Of a stretch of 64,000 bases of DNA, positions 1 to 7,981 are shown piece after piece. Each line of letters starts with the position of its first letter. Position 1 is the stretch's first letter. The notes under the pieces are model-generated. The model ran no database searches. It was not told the origin of the DNA and saw nothing but the letters and a program-made list of their open reading frames with translations. Both the position numbers and the translations under genes were made by a program. The stretch comes from Thermotoga sp. KOL6 (lineage in GTDB: Bacteria > Thermotogota > Thermotogae > Thermotogales > Thermotogaceae), in NCBI RefSeq assembly GCF_002866025.1, contig NZ_LNDE01000002.1:124001-188000 (forward strand), written 5' to 3'.

Positions 1-41
1 AATCTATTTCCATTCCAGACAAGAGCACCTTTCAGAATCAT
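1..41 (-). CDS. start of a gene downstream of pyrE (cut by window edge)
   Basis: Only the first 13 codons are visible, beginning MILKGALVWNG. The ATG shares bases with the pyrE stop codon (ATGA junction), and an AGGGGA ribosome site lies just upstream inside pyrE, so it is very likely the next gene of the pyrimidine operon. The opening resembles the first strand of amidohydrolase or dihydroorotase-type proteins, but 13 residues cannot establish a family. Confidence 0.55.
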   Translation of the reverse strand, partial: MILKGALVWNGNR

Positions 42-601
42 TTCAATCCCCTGCTTCCCGGTTTCATCGAGGGGATCCCTTGTTTACAAAGGGGACATTC
101 GTCCGGTTCGTATGTGGGTAGATCAAGCGTTAGTAATTTTTTAAAAGGAACACCAAAGTCCACTTTGCTTCTCGATCTATCAATTATTGCCCCAACACAC
201 ACCACAGTGGCACCTTCTTTCTTGAGAAGTTCTATAACTTCCTTTACAGAACCACCTGTCGTTACGACATCTTCAACTACCGCTACTCTTTCTCCTGACT
301 TCACATGAAATCCTCTCCTGAGTTTCATTACACCGTTTTCTCTTTCCGCAAAGAGAGCTCTTGCCTTCAGATATCTCGCTACTACGTAAGAAAGTATCAC
401 TCCACCCATTGCAGGTCCGACAACCGTCTTCACATCGTACTTTTCAAGAAGTTTCGCTAGCTCTTTACCCACGACATCACCATACTCTGGAAATTCAAAA
501 AGTCTTGCACATTGAACATATTTGGAAGAGTGTTTCCCAGAAGAAAGGACGAAGTGGCCTTCCATAAGGGCACCGGTCTTTTCCAAGATTTCTTCTATCA
601 T
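38..601 (-). CDS. pyrE: orotate phosphoribosyltransferase
   Basis: Transfers the phosphoribosyl group of PRPP to orotate, giving OMP, the fifth step of de novo UMP synthesis. The 187-residue protein carries the PRPP-binding signature VVEDVVTTGGS at about residues 108-118, preceded by the GPAMGG loop near residue 62. The C-terminus is Cys-containing (CPLC, residues 169-172), as in a subgroup of longer OPRTases, and could hold a metal or a disulfide; that is inference. Its start overlaps the pyrF stop by four bases, so the two consecutive enzymes are translationally coupled. It is a late gene of the run pyrC-pyrK-pyrD-pyrF-pyrE. Confidence 0.96.
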   Translation of the reverse strand: MIEEILEKTGALMEGHFVLSSGKHSSKYVQCARLFEFPEYGDVVGKELAKLLEKYDVKTVVGPAMGGVILSYVVARYLKARALFAERENGVMKLRRGFHVKSGERVAVVEDVVTTGGSVKEVIELLKKEGATVVCVGAIIDRSRSKVDFGVPFKKLLTLDLPTYEPDECPLCKQGIPSMKPGSRGLK

Positions 602-1203
602 GTTATCGTCTCCTTGATTTTCCTTATTTTTTCCTTAGGATTTCCACTTAAGTAAATTTCTCGCCCCAGTACTGCAAAATCCGCTATTCCTTTCATCTCT
701 TCCAAGGTCGCCACATCTTTCTGATCATCTGCTTTGACTTCCATTCTGATTCCGGGAACGAGAATTTTTCCTTTTATTCTCCCTCTCAAGATTTTTGCCC
801 AGGATCCTGGCAGAACAAAATCGCATCCGATATTGTTCAACTTCTCAATCCAGTCGATATAATCCTCGAGATTTCCTTCCATAGAGGTGAGTTTTACAAC
901 GGCAAAAATGTACTTGTCTGTCGTCTTAAGAGCTCTTTCAATACTTTCATACCCCGAACAGGAATGAACAGTGAAACCTATAATGGCGGGGTGATCCCAA
1001 CTTTTAATAGAACGTTCTACTGTTGATGGAATATCGCAAAATTTCAAATCCAAGATCACTTTTAAGTTCATTTCATATAGACTATCCAGAATCTTTTTCC
1101 CGTAGACGGCCAAGTTGTGCCCCACTTTCACCACATCGAAACTACCGTTCTTTTTTATAAAGTCAAGAGGGTCTTCCATATCCAAGCTCAAAACCGGTAT
1201 CAT
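598..1203 (-). CDS. pyrF: orotidine 5'-phosphate decarboxylase
   Basis: Decarboxylates OMP to UMP, the last step of the pathway. The 201-residue TIM-barrel protein has the catalytic D-x-K-x-x-D array at D52, K54 and D57 within LDLKFCDIPS. The C-terminal phosphate-binding region (VPGIRMEVKADDQKD, then VLGREIYLSGNP) is intact. The length is normal for the short bacterial/archaeal type. Four-base overlaps join it to pyrD upstream and pyrE downstream, consistent with one polycistronic message. Confidence 0.96.
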   Translation of the reverse strand: MIPVLSLDMEDPLDFIKKNGSFDVVKVGHNLAVYGKKILDSLYEMNLKVILDLKFCDIPSTVERSIKSWDHPAIIGFTVHSCSGYESIERALKTTDKYIFAVVKLTSMEGNLEDYIDWIEKLNNIGCDFVLPGSWAKILRGRIKGKILVPGIRMEVKADDQKDVATLEEMKGIADFAVLGREIYLSGNPKEKIRKIKETIT

Positions 1204-2012
1204 CCTTTCACCTCCAAAAGATATCTGCCGATTTCTTCTACGATTTCGGGATTTTTGAACAAAGCACTTCCTACACCTACAACATTTGCGCCAACATTTA
1301 GAAATTCCTCTGCATCTTTAACACTATAAACGCCTCCACTCGCGATGATAAAGAGATCAGGATACATTTTTCTGACTTCGTAAACTGCCCTGAGAGCTAT
1401 TGGCTTCAACAAAGGACCGGAAAGACCTCCCAAGATCATGTGACCTCTTTCGAAATGAAGTCCTCTCACTGTATTGACGAGGGTGATACCGTTCCAACCG
1501 GAATCCACTACGATTTTTGCAGCTTTTTCGACAAAGACACCTTCTATTCCCACCTTCGCGATCAAGAAAGTATTTGGAAGGATGGTTCTGATCTCGTTCA
1601 AGAGGTTTTTCCACCTGTTTGTGTCTTCGACGATCGAAAGACCACCTTCTTTTACGTTCGGACAGGAAAAATTGTATTCAACACCGCAAAATCTCTCTGA
1701 AACTTCCTTGAAAATGCGTGAAACTTCCAAGTATTCTTCGAAGGAATCTCCACCTAGGCTTGCTATTGTTGGGATAGAAAGTTGAGGGATCTGACGAATG
1801 AACGCATGAATCCCTGGGTTTTCTAAACCTATTCTGTTTATCACATAGAAATCTCCGTCTGCCATTCTCGGAGTGGGGTTTCCCTTTTTAGGATGGAGCG
1901 TGACAGTTTTCAATATAACTCCTCCAACGTATTTTGGATCAACGAGCTTCAAATATTCTCCAAAACCAGTGGGACCGGAAAGTAACACAAGTGGAGGACT
2001 CAACTCCAACAC
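1200..2012 (-). CDS. pyrD: dihydroorotate dehydrogenase, catalytic subunit (class 1B)
   Basis: Oxidises dihydroorotate to orotate on FMN. The 270-residue barrel has the motif NFSCPN (114-119); its Cys117 is the catalytic base of class 1 enzymes, whereas class 2 enzymes use Ser. The glycine-rich FMN phosphate site (ASGGVYSVKDAEEFL, then GANVVGVGSALF) is near the C-terminus. Class 1B enzymes pair with an iron-sulfur/FAD subunit, and pyrK lies immediately upstream with a 13-base overlap, so the PyrD-PyrK heterotetramer passing electrons to NAD is expected. Confidence 0.95.
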   Translation of the reverse strand: MLELSPPLVLLSGPTGFGEYLKLVDPKYVGGVILKTVTLHPKKGNPTPRMADGDFYVINRIGLENPGIHAFIRQIPQLSIPTIASLGGDSFEEYLEVSRIFKEVSERFCGVEYNFSCPNVKEGGLSIVEDTNRWKNLLNEIRTILPNTFLIAKVGIEGVFVEKAAKIVVDSGWNGITLVNTVRGLHFERGHMILGGLSGPLLKPIALRAVYEVRKMYPDLFIIASGGVYSVKDAEEFLNVGANVVGVGSALFKNPEIVEEIGRYLLEVKG

Positions 2013-2653
2013 AACTCATCACCTCTAAATATAGGTCCATCTGTGCAGACATGTTTCACCCCATTCTTTGTAAAAACGGCACATGATTTACATGCTCCTA
2101 TACCGCAACCCATATACTCCTCAAGGGAAAAATAAACGTTTTTTCCCCTCAGATGGTTCCAACACACTTTTTCCATACTTTTGGAGCCAGAAACGAGATA
2201 CCAATCGTACTCTGGAAGGGTAGAGATCTTATTCAAAAATTCTTCGTTTCCTACAACAACGTCGAACTCAAGAGGTACAAGTACGGGTGTTTTACTTCCC
2301 ACCAGAACATCCACATTAACTTTCTTTCTAAAGGCATTCACCATAGTGAGACATGTAGGGGAAACGATGAGGATTCCCTTCCCGTCTTTTTTGAAACCGT
2401 TTCCAAGTGGACCGTGACCTTTAACTTTCCGTGTCTCCTCGACGAGCCATTTTGTTCCCTTTCCTTTTACCTGAACAGATATTGCGAGATTGTCTTCCCA
2501 ATAACCGAGGACGAATGGTTTTCGAACGAGTTTTGGGGTTTCCAACATAACAAACTGACCTGGTAAGAAATCAAGATACTCTTCGAAAATGATTATCCAA
2601 GTGTCTTCATTTATCCGGATACTTTTTTTCTTCGTTAGGCAGAACTTCTCCAT
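2000..2653 (-). CDS. pyrK: dihydroorotate dehydrogenase electron transfer subunit (FAD, 2Fe-2S)
   Basis: Carries electrons from the FMN of PyrD to NAD. The 217-residue protein starts with a ferredoxin-reductase-like FAD domain (RKPFVLGYW, residues 44-52). It ends with the 2Fe-2S ligand set C183-x4-C188-x2-C191-x11-C203 in MGCGIGACKSCAVF. The chosen ATG lies inside the end of pyrC (47-base overlap) behind a GGTGAT ribosome site; no better downstream start is visible. Its NAD-binding region is rather short and divergent. Confidence 0.92.
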   Translation of the reverse strand: MEKFCLTKKKSIRINEDTWIIIFEEYLDFLPGQFVMLETPKLVRKPFVLGYWEDNLAISVQVKGKGTKWLVEETRKVKGHGPLGNGFKKDGKGILIVSPTCLTMVNAFRKKVNVDVLVGSKTPVLVPLEFDVVVGNEEFLNKISTLPEYDWYLVSGSKSMEKVCWNHLRGKNVYFSLEEYMGCGIGACKSCAVFTKNGVKHVCTDGPIFRGDELCWS

Positions 2654-3746
2654 CTATCATCACCCATCTTCCCTTGAGTTTCAAAGCGATTACCTTTCCT
2701 TTCAGTTTTACACCGTCGAACATGGAATTTTTTCCCTTACTTTTGAATTTTTTCGCATCGACAACATACTCGGCTTCGGGATCTATGAAAACCAGCGAAT
2801 CTTTCTCCAATTTCCTACTGATGCCGATAACTTCAAGAGGGCGCTTTGTGAGCTTGTCTATCACTAATTCGAGATCTTTCAGAACAGTGTAGTAAGCGGA
2901 GAAAGCGATTTCTATAGAGGTTGAACCGTACGGTGCGGTAGAGAAATCGTTTGGTTTTTCAGGATGGGGTGCGTGGTCTGTAGCCAAGACATCCACCACA
3001 CCCGTTTTCACCGCCTCAACTAGGGCTTCCCTGTCTTCAGGAGATCCGAGAGGGGGATTAACTTTGAAGTTCGTGTTTTTGATGTCACTGTAGCAGAAAA
3101 AAAGGTGATGTGGAGTGGTTTCGCATGTGACTTTGGCGAACCGTTTTAGAAAAGTAATCATTTCTATCGAATACTTCGTTGTTAAATGCTGAATGTGAAA
3201 TTTGCGAAATCCAAATTCCAAGCCAGTAAAGACGGTCCTTGCTATACCGATCGCTTCGTTCGAACGAGGTCTCTTGGGGAGTTCTAAATGGGCGCCTTCG
3301 TAAAGGATGCCATCTATTTCATAAAGTTGACTGTGATCAAACCAGAGCGATTCTCTTTTTTTCTTCATTGCCTCAACCAGCGTAGGATAATCGTATTCTA
3401 TCCCATCTGTTGAGAAGCCCACCACCCTTTCATCTTCTACTTCGAGTGATCCGAAAGGAGACACGGTGAAGAGAAACTCCACTCTTTTGTTTTTTGATAA
3501 TTTCAAGTGATTTTCAAGGACGGTGCGATTTTCTATGGGTGGAGACGTGTTCGGTTGAATTAATGTTTTAGAAAAGCCTCCCACAAGGGAGGCTTTCTCT
3601 AAAGAGTCGTAATCTTCTCCGTTGTTGAGTCTGATATGAGTGTGAAGATCAACGAACGGAGAAGTAGCGATTAAACCTTTAGACGGGAAAGGAGTTTTAA
3701 TATCTTCCTCCAGCCACTTTTTTCGAAAAGGATCGTAGATTCTCAC
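2607..3746 (-). CDS. pyrC: dihydroorotase
   Basis: Zinc amidohydrolase that cyclises carbamoyl-aspartate to dihydroorotate. The 379-residue protein has the first metal motif as D33-x-H35-x-H37 (FVDLHTHIRL). The arginine after the second His matches the substrate carboxylate-binding position of dihydroorotases. The late motif LATDHAPHP supplies the catalytic Asp. The start is GTG behind GGAGGG, 30 bases after estD. It is the first pyr gene of the run, with no promoter, PyrR site or attenuator visible in that 30-base gap, so it may be transcribed from upstream of ygiQ/estD. Confidence 0.93.
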   Translation of the reverse strand: MRIYDPFRKKWLEEDIKTPFPSKGLIATSPFVDLHTHIRLNNGEDYDSLEKASLVGGFSKTLIQPNTSPPIENRTVLENHLKLSKNKRVEFLFTVSPFGSLEVEDERVVGFSTDGIEYDYPTLVEAMKKKRESLWFDHSQLYEIDGILYEGAHLELPKRPRSNEAIGIARTVFTGLEFGFRKFHIQHLTTKYSIEMITFLKRFAKVTCETTPHHLFFCYSDIKNTNFKVNPPLGSPEDREALVEAVKTGVVDVLATDHAPHPEKPNDFSTAPYGSTSIEIAFSAYYTVLKDLELVIDKLTKRPLEVIGISRKLEKDSLVFIDPEAEYVVDAKKFKSKGKNSMFDGVKLKGKVIALKLKGRWVMIDGEVLPNEEKKYPDK

Positions 3747-3776
3747 CGTTTTCCCTCCGAGGTTTCTTTCTTCCGA

Positions 3777-5015
3777 TTATTTTACCATCCATTTTGCAAT
3801 AGTTTCTATTACGTTTTCGTCAACATGACCTTTCTTGATGTATTCGATTGGAGTAGACTGCTCCTTCCCACTCATCATGAGATGATTGAGATCTTTGAAC
3901 ACGACAATTTTCACATTTTGCTTCTCCGAAAGCTCTCTGCTCCAAATTTCGCGATCTTTTTTCGTCACTTGGTAGTCTCTTTCGCCAAAGATTAGAAGCA
4001 TAGGTATCGAAATCTCTTTCGCAACGGAAACAGGATTTCTATCTTCCAAATCGTAGAAATAACGAGCAGAGGCTCCTAAAACAATCTCATCAGGTGGTAC
4101 TTCTCTTTTTTTGAGTTTCTCAAGAATTTCCAGGTTTTTTTCTACATCATGAGCGAGTCCCAAAGATTGAAGATATTTCAGCTGATCTTCCATCACTTCT
4201 TCAAGGGGTCTTGCAGGAGGAGATATCATGACAACACCATCTGCGTGCGACCTTTCTGCAATCTCGGGTGCGAGCATGGCACCAAGACTGTGACCCAGTA
4301 CAAATACTTTAGAAACATCCTTTCTTTTTCTCAAGATTTGTACAGCTTTGATTGCATCTTTTATAACTTCTTCTTCAACTGTCAACGATGACGGATCCAT
4401 TGGTTTCACGTATGTTCTTTTGTGATATCTGAGAACTATTATCCCGTTCGAAGAAAGACCATAAGCTATGTCCTTGAATATCTTGTTGGGTCCGATGGTT
4501 TCGTCCATATCGTTTGGACCAGATCCATGGATCAGGACAACAGCGGGGAAAGGTCCTGTACCTTTTGGAACGGTGATCTTTCCAGGGAGATCACCTACCA
4601 TCACATCTTCTTCAATGAATCTCTCTGTGTTCACGTACTCAGGAGGAGAATATTTCTCTTCTGGTGCTTGGGTGAAAAAAAGACCTGCAACTTTTCCATT
4701 TCTGTCGACGGTGACTAGAGTGGAAATTTTCCCCCTTTCGAACTTTAGAACGACGTTATAGACTTCATATTCACCTTTTTGTGTGCCTTCGTAACTCACT
4801 ACTTCTTTGAAACTTCCAAATTGAGTTTTCAATGAATTCCAGATGTTTGAAAGACTTTCCGGGGTGAGTTGAGCTTTTACTTGATCGGTACACATTTTCA
4901 GAGCGGCGTCGAATTTTTCGGATACAAGTGTTTGAACGAAAAGAAACACTTGTTGATCGAACGATGCAAACAAGAAGACACTTGCGAAAACGAAAAAGAG
5001 AACGAGTTTTTTCAT
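3777..5015 (-). CDS. estD: secreted or membrane-anchored alpha/beta-hydrolase esterase, EstD type
   Basis: A 412-residue esterase. Residues 1-18 form a hydrophobic signal peptide or anchor. Residues about 20-115 resemble the DUF3887 accessory domain, and the alpha/beta-hydrolase domain follows from about residue 135. The oxyanion loop is LIHGSGPND (161-169), the nucleophile Ser243 lies in GHSLG, and Asp347 (FGERD) and His378 (LNHL) complete the triad. The arrangement matches the T. maritima carboxylesterase EstD as I recall it. The start overlaps the ygiQ-like stop (ATGA), and its ribosome site AGGAGGGAG is inside that gene. Confidence 0.88.
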   Translation of the reverse strand: MKKLVLFFVFASVFLFASFDQQVFLFVQTLVSEKFDAALKMCTDQVKAQLTPESLSNIWNSLKTQFGSFKEVVSYEGTQKGEYEVYNVVLKFERGKISTLVTVDRNGKVAGLFFTQAPEEKYSPPEYVNTERFIEEDVMVGDLPGKITVPKGTGPFPAVVLIHGSGPNDMDETIGPNKIFKDIAYGLSSNGIIVLRYHKRTYVKPMDPSSLTVEEEVIKDAIKAVQILRKRKDVSKVFVLGHSLGAMLAPEIAERSHADGVVMISPPARPLEEVMEDQLKYLQSLGLAHDVEKNLEILEKLKKREVPPDEIVLGASARYFYDLEDRNPVSVAKEISIPMLLIFGERDYQVTKKDREIWSRELSEKQNVKIVVFKDLNHLMMSGKEQSTPIEYIKKGHVDENVIETIAKWMVK

Positions 5016-6718
5016 TTTTTCTCCCTCCTCTTCTTGAATTTGATCAGAACATTTTCTTTCATTTTGTTTCTCACTCTCAGAGATCTTTCAACATGAACTC
5101 TTTCACCGGTGAACGGATCGATCCCCGAGTAATACATTGCTGTGCTCACTGTTCCTGGGGTTGGTGTGAAGATTTGTATTTGTTGTGGGAAGTAGCCCAA
5201 ATGCTTTAGTATGAATTCTCTCAGATAGTTGTTCTCTTTCAAGCCTTCGCCTGGATGACCCACCATGAAGTATCCGATCACGTACTTTTTCTTCATCTGT
5301 TTTCGAGCGAAGTGTTCGAATCTCCTTTTGAATTCTAAAAATAACTCGACAGGGGGTTTTCTCATGAGCGACAAGACTTTTGGGTGAGCGTGTTCTGGTG
5401 CTAATTTCAATTGACCTGGAGTGTACTTCACCAATTCCTTCAAAAAGATATTTGGATCTTTCTCAGCAAGTACAAAATCATGTCTGATACCAGAGGAGAT
5501 AAAAACATTTTTCACTTTAGGAAGTTTTTTGATGGATTCGAGGAGGTCTATGAATTCATTGTGGTTTGGTTTGTTCCCTCCACACACATGTGGATACAGA
5601 CAGAATTTTTGACACTGCCCTTTGGCCTCTCTGACAAGGCATCTCGAACCATAAAGATTCGCTGTTGGACCGCCCACATCTGTGATGACACCTTTGAAAT
5701 CTTCCCTCTTTGTCAGAACTTTCACTTCTTCGAGTATCGATCCTTTACTCCTTGAAACAACATGTGTTGTTTGATGTTGAGTAATAGCACAGAAAGAACA
5801 ACTTCCAAAGCAGCCACGAACTGCTGTGATCGAAAATTTCACAGTTTCAATTGACTTCACCCTTCCCATCTTTCTATAAAAAGGATGTACTTCTCTCTCG
5901 AAGGGAAGAAGATAGAGATAATCCAGATCTTTCTGTGATAGGGGCGGAAAAGGAGGATTTTGAACCACATATCTTGTGTCCTGGCGTTGGTACAGAATGG
6001 TGTTTCTGTAAGAATCGGTGTACCATGTTTGAAGCCTGAGTGCTTCTGCATACTTTTCGGGTATTTCATTGATTTCATCGTAAGAGGGCAGTTCTATTCC
6101 ATTCTTTGGTTTTTTGGAAGTCCACCAGACAACCCCAGGAACGCGTTTGCATTTCTCAATATCACCTGTCTCTGAAAGAATCCTTGCAATTTCTAAGATC
6201 GCTCTTTCACCCATTCCATAAACGAGTAAGTCCGCTTTAGAGTCGACCAAGACAGACTTTCTAACAATATCTTGCCACCAATCGTAATGTGCGAATCTCC
6301 TAAGACTGGCCTCGATACCTCCGAGCACGATGGGAACACCAGAGAAAAAATGTCTTATGAGATTTGAGTAAACGATGGTTGCTCTATCTGGTCTCTTACC
6401 AAACTTTCCACTGGGAGTGTAATCGTCTGTTTTTCTTCTCTTCTTTGAGGCGGTGTAGTTTGCAACCATGGAATCTACATTTCCGGATGTTACGCCAAAG
6501 AAAAGGCGGGGTCTTCCAAGTCGTGTGATATCTTTCTCGGTTCTCCAATCTGGTTGGGCAATGACACCCACTTTGTATCCCTTTGAGAGTAACAACTGAC
6601 CGATCAAGGCTACTCCAAAGGAAGGATGGTCGACATAGGCATCTCCCGTTACAAGAATCACGTCCAGTTCTTTCCAACCTAAACTTTCCATTTCTTCGCG
6701 CGTTGTAGGAAGAAACAC
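5012..6718 (-). CDS. YgiQ-family radical SAM protein (UPF0313)
   Basis: A 568-residue iron-sulfur radical SAM enzyme of unknown reaction. An N-terminal cobalamin-binding-like Rossmann region (about 15-290) precedes the radical SAM core with C303-x3-C307-x2-C310 (RGCFGSCSFC). A further Cys cluster follows (CLVREAKGQCQKFCLYPHVC). The C-terminal third has the family motifs LKLAPEH and GHPGE. The start is GTG at 6718, chosen because GGGTGAT lies five bases upstream; an in-frame ATG nine codons later lacks such a site. It heads the ygiQ-estD-pyr run, preceded by a mini-gene and a Fur-like box. Confidence 0.9.
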   Translation of the reverse strand: MFLPTTREEMESLGWKELDVILVTGDAYVDHPSFGVALIGQLLLSKGYKVGVIAQPDWRTEKDITRLGRPRLFFGVTSGNVDSMVANYTASKKRRKTDDYTPSGKFGKRPDRATIVYSNLIRHFFSGVPIVLGGIEASLRRFAHYDWWQDIVRKSVLVDSKADLLVYGMGERAILEIARILSETGDIEKCKRVPGVVWWTSKKPKNGIELPSYDEINEIPEKYAEALRLQTWYTDSYRNTILYQRQDTRYVVQNPPFPPLSQKDLDYLYLLPFEREVHPFYRKMGRVKSIETVKFSITAVRGCFGSCSFCAITQHQTTHVVSRSKGSILEEVKVLTKREDFKGVITDVGGPTANLYGSRCLVREAKGQCQKFCLYPHVCGGNKPNHNEFIDLLESIKKLPKVKNVFISSGIRHDFVLAEKDPNIFLKELVKYTPGQLKLAPEHAHPKVLSLMRKPPVELFLEFKRRFEHFARKQMKKKYVIGYFMVGHPGEGLKENNYLREFILKHLGYFPQQIQIFTPTPGTVSTAMYYSGIDPFTGERVHVERSLRVRNKMKENVLIKFKKRREKK

Positions 6719-6801
6719 TGTGTATCACCCTGTATATTCTAAACCAAAATCCTCTCAAAGAAAAGATTTGTCCTAGGAATAAAGAAAACACAGGGGCCCA
6801 T

Positions 6802-6876
6802 TCACTGCTTTCTCTTTTTGCCAACTTTTTCATTGTGAATAGCTATCAATACATTTGCTGGTATGAATGGTATCAT
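6802..6876 (-). CDS. 24-codon mini-gene with very strong ribosome site ahead of the ygiQ-like gene
   Basis: The frame begins MIPFIPANVLIAIHN and ends in a basic tail (KVGKKRKQ) before TGA. It is preceded by AAGGAGGTGAAAAGT-ATG, one of the best ribosome sites in the window, and stops 83 bases before the ygiQ-like GTG. The first 13 residues are hydrophobic, so it could be a tiny membrane-associated peptide or a translated leader. I see no run of regulatory codons and no terminator hairpin after it. The family is unknown, and the coding claim rests on the ribosome site and start. Confidence 0.5.
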   Translation of the reverse strand: MIPFIPANVLIAIHNEKVGKKRKQ

Positions 6877-6893
6877 ACTTTTCACCTCCTTTT

Positions 6894-6908
6894 TGAGAAT
6901 GATTCTCA
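6894..6908. promoter_or_regulatory. Fur-like operator, perfect 7-1-7 inverted repeat
   Basis: TGAGAAT-G-ATTCTCA is an exact 7-1-7 palindrome of the Fur-family type (classical core TGATAATnATTATCA). It lies between a candidate minus-strand promoter (6921-6949) and the ribosome site of the mini-gene. A metal-dependent Fur-family repressor bound here would block transcription into the mini-gene, ygiQ-like gene, estD and possibly the pyr genes. The identity of the regulator is inference. Confidence 0.6.
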
Positions 6909-6920
6909 TCTACTGTTCAA

Positions 6921-6949
6921 ATCGTACCACTCGAATGTTAAGAATTAAA
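6921..6949 (-). promoter_or_regulatory. candidate promoter for mini-gene/ygiQ/estD run
   Basis: On the minus strand TTTAAT (6949-6944), a 17-base spacer and TACGAT (6926-6921) are seen, with TGG just before the -10 box (extended -10). Transcription would start near 6914, placing the Fur-like box in the first part of the transcript. The -35 match is poor. Confidence 0.4.
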
Positions 6950-7036
6950 TGAGCCGCAGCTAATTAAATGTAACAATTTGCCATTAAAAAGGCACTTTTA
7001 GCTCTTTTTTCTTTTATTAAAAATTTTTTGGGGTAC

Positions 7037-7066
7037 TTGACAAATTATTTGGAATATGACTAAAAT
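7037..7066 (+). promoter_or_regulatory. promoter of the DUF2089/MFS operon
   Basis: TTGACA (7037-7042), an 18-base spacer and TAAAAT (7061-7066), followed by AGGAGGTGA and the ATG at 7089. The rest of the 6.72-7.09 kb gap is A+T rich and otherwise holds only the divergent minus-strand signals and mini-gene listed separately. Confidence 0.7.
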
Positions 7067-7088
7067 ATTTTGTAGGAGGTGACAAAAT

Positions 7089-7472
7089 ATGCTACCGAAA
7101 TGTCCGGTGTGTGGAAAAGAGATGATTGTGACAGGGCTTCATTGTGATAGAGATAACGTCACCGTGAAAGGACGTTTTAGAGCAAGTCCCTTTGATTTTC
7201 TGGATGAAGATGATCTCGAATTCGTCATTCTATTTTTTAGGGCGCGAGGGAATTTAAAAGAGATAGAGCGTTACACGGGACAAGGATATTTCGCTCTGAG
7301 AGGGAGATTGGAAAGAATTCTGGAGAAGATGAAACTTCAACCGCTTGGAGAAGTGAAAGAAGAGGTTTCAGAGGAAGATCTTTTTAAACAAGTGAAGGAG
7401 GGAAAGATCAGTGTTGAAGAAGCTTTGGAACTCCTTAAGAAAAGGAAAAAGGGAGGGGAAAGTGATGTCTGA
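7089..7472 (+). CDS. DUF2089 family protein (zinc ribbon plus helix-turn-helix-like region)
   Basis: 127 residues. The N-terminus has a CPVCGK zinc-ribbon half (C5, C8) with a further Cys19. Residues about 40-90 contain a sigma-like or HTH-like helical region (GNLKEIERYTGQGYFALRGR), and the C-terminus (about 92-120) resembles a short SHOCT-type helical hairpin (KQVKEGKISVEEALELL). DUF2089 proteins are usually regarded as small regulators; their targets are unknown. Perfect ribosome site AGGAGGTGA. It is first in an apparent four-gene operon and overlaps the next gene by eight bases, so it may regulate its own operon. Confidence 0.82.
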   Translation: MLPKCPVCGKEMIVTGLHCDRDNVTVKGRFRASPFDFLDEDDLEFVILFFRARGNLKEIERYTGQGYFALRGRLERILEKMKLQPLGEVKEEVSEEDLFKQVKEGKISVEEALELLKKRKKGGESDV

Positions 7473-7977
7473 GGAAATCAGAAAGATCCTGGAAGCGGTA
7501 GCAAGAGGTGAAATCAGTCCTGAGGAGGGAGAGATGTTGGTGAACGCTCTCCTGGAAAAGGAAGAAAAAATCGATTTTTCCAAAAATTCAGAAGTCTCAT
7601 CAGAGAAAGATTTCATACTCGAGAGAGATGAAGTAGTGGATGGGGATCTTGTTCTCAGCAAGAAAAAGGTGATCATAAAGGGAAAGGTCAGAGGAGATCT
7701 TGCTCTCATAAACTGCAATACAATTTTTTCAGGAGAAGTGGATGGAGATCTTGCGGTGATCAGCGGAAAAGTGGTGTTCGACGGTGGTAGAGTGAAAGGT
7801 GATCTTGCGTTGATCGGAGCGAAAGAGTTGGGCGAAAAACCGGTTGTTGAAGGTGAAATTGCCAAAATCTCCAACTTTTTCATCGGAGGGATTTTGAAGA
7901 TGATAGCACCTTTTATAGACAATATCTCTGTTTCTTCCAAAAAGCGAAAAAAAGAGGAAATTCACGGAGAGGAGTGA
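7465..7977 (+). CDS. bactofilin/polymer-forming-like protein with N-terminal SHOCT-like segment
   Basis: 170 residues from the ATG at 7465, which follows GGGAGGGG; a longer frame upstream lacks a ribosome site. Residues 1-30 (EIRKILEAVARGEISPEEGEML) are a helical hairpin like the one ending the preceding DUF2089 protein. Residues about 50-130 are a right-handed beta-repeat with recurring VxGDLxL/VxGDLAVI turns, typical of bactofilin-like or YvlB-like proteins. Hydrophobic residues near 135-150 may contact membrane. Probably an envelope-associated scaffold or stress sensor; function unproven. Confidence 0.72.
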   Translation: MSEEIRKILEAVARGEISPEEGEMLVNALLEKEEKIDFSKNSEVSSEKDFILERDEVVDGDLVLSKKKVIIKGKVRGDLALINCNTIFSGEVDGDLAVISGKVVFDGGRVKGDLALIGAKELGEKPVVEGEIAKISNFFIGGILKMIAPFIDNISVSSKKRKKEEIHGEE

Positions 7978-7981
7978 TTTT

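Noticed and set aside
3747-3776. PyrR-type attenuator or terminator before pyrC
   Set aside because: The gap is only 30 bases and holds nothing but the ribosome site; no hairpin.
6396-6833. A 145-codon open frame on the minus strand overlapping the start of the ygiQ-like gene
   Set aside because: It runs out of frame through the well-supported ygiQ N-terminus, has no ribosome site, and its residues look like random low-complexity translation.
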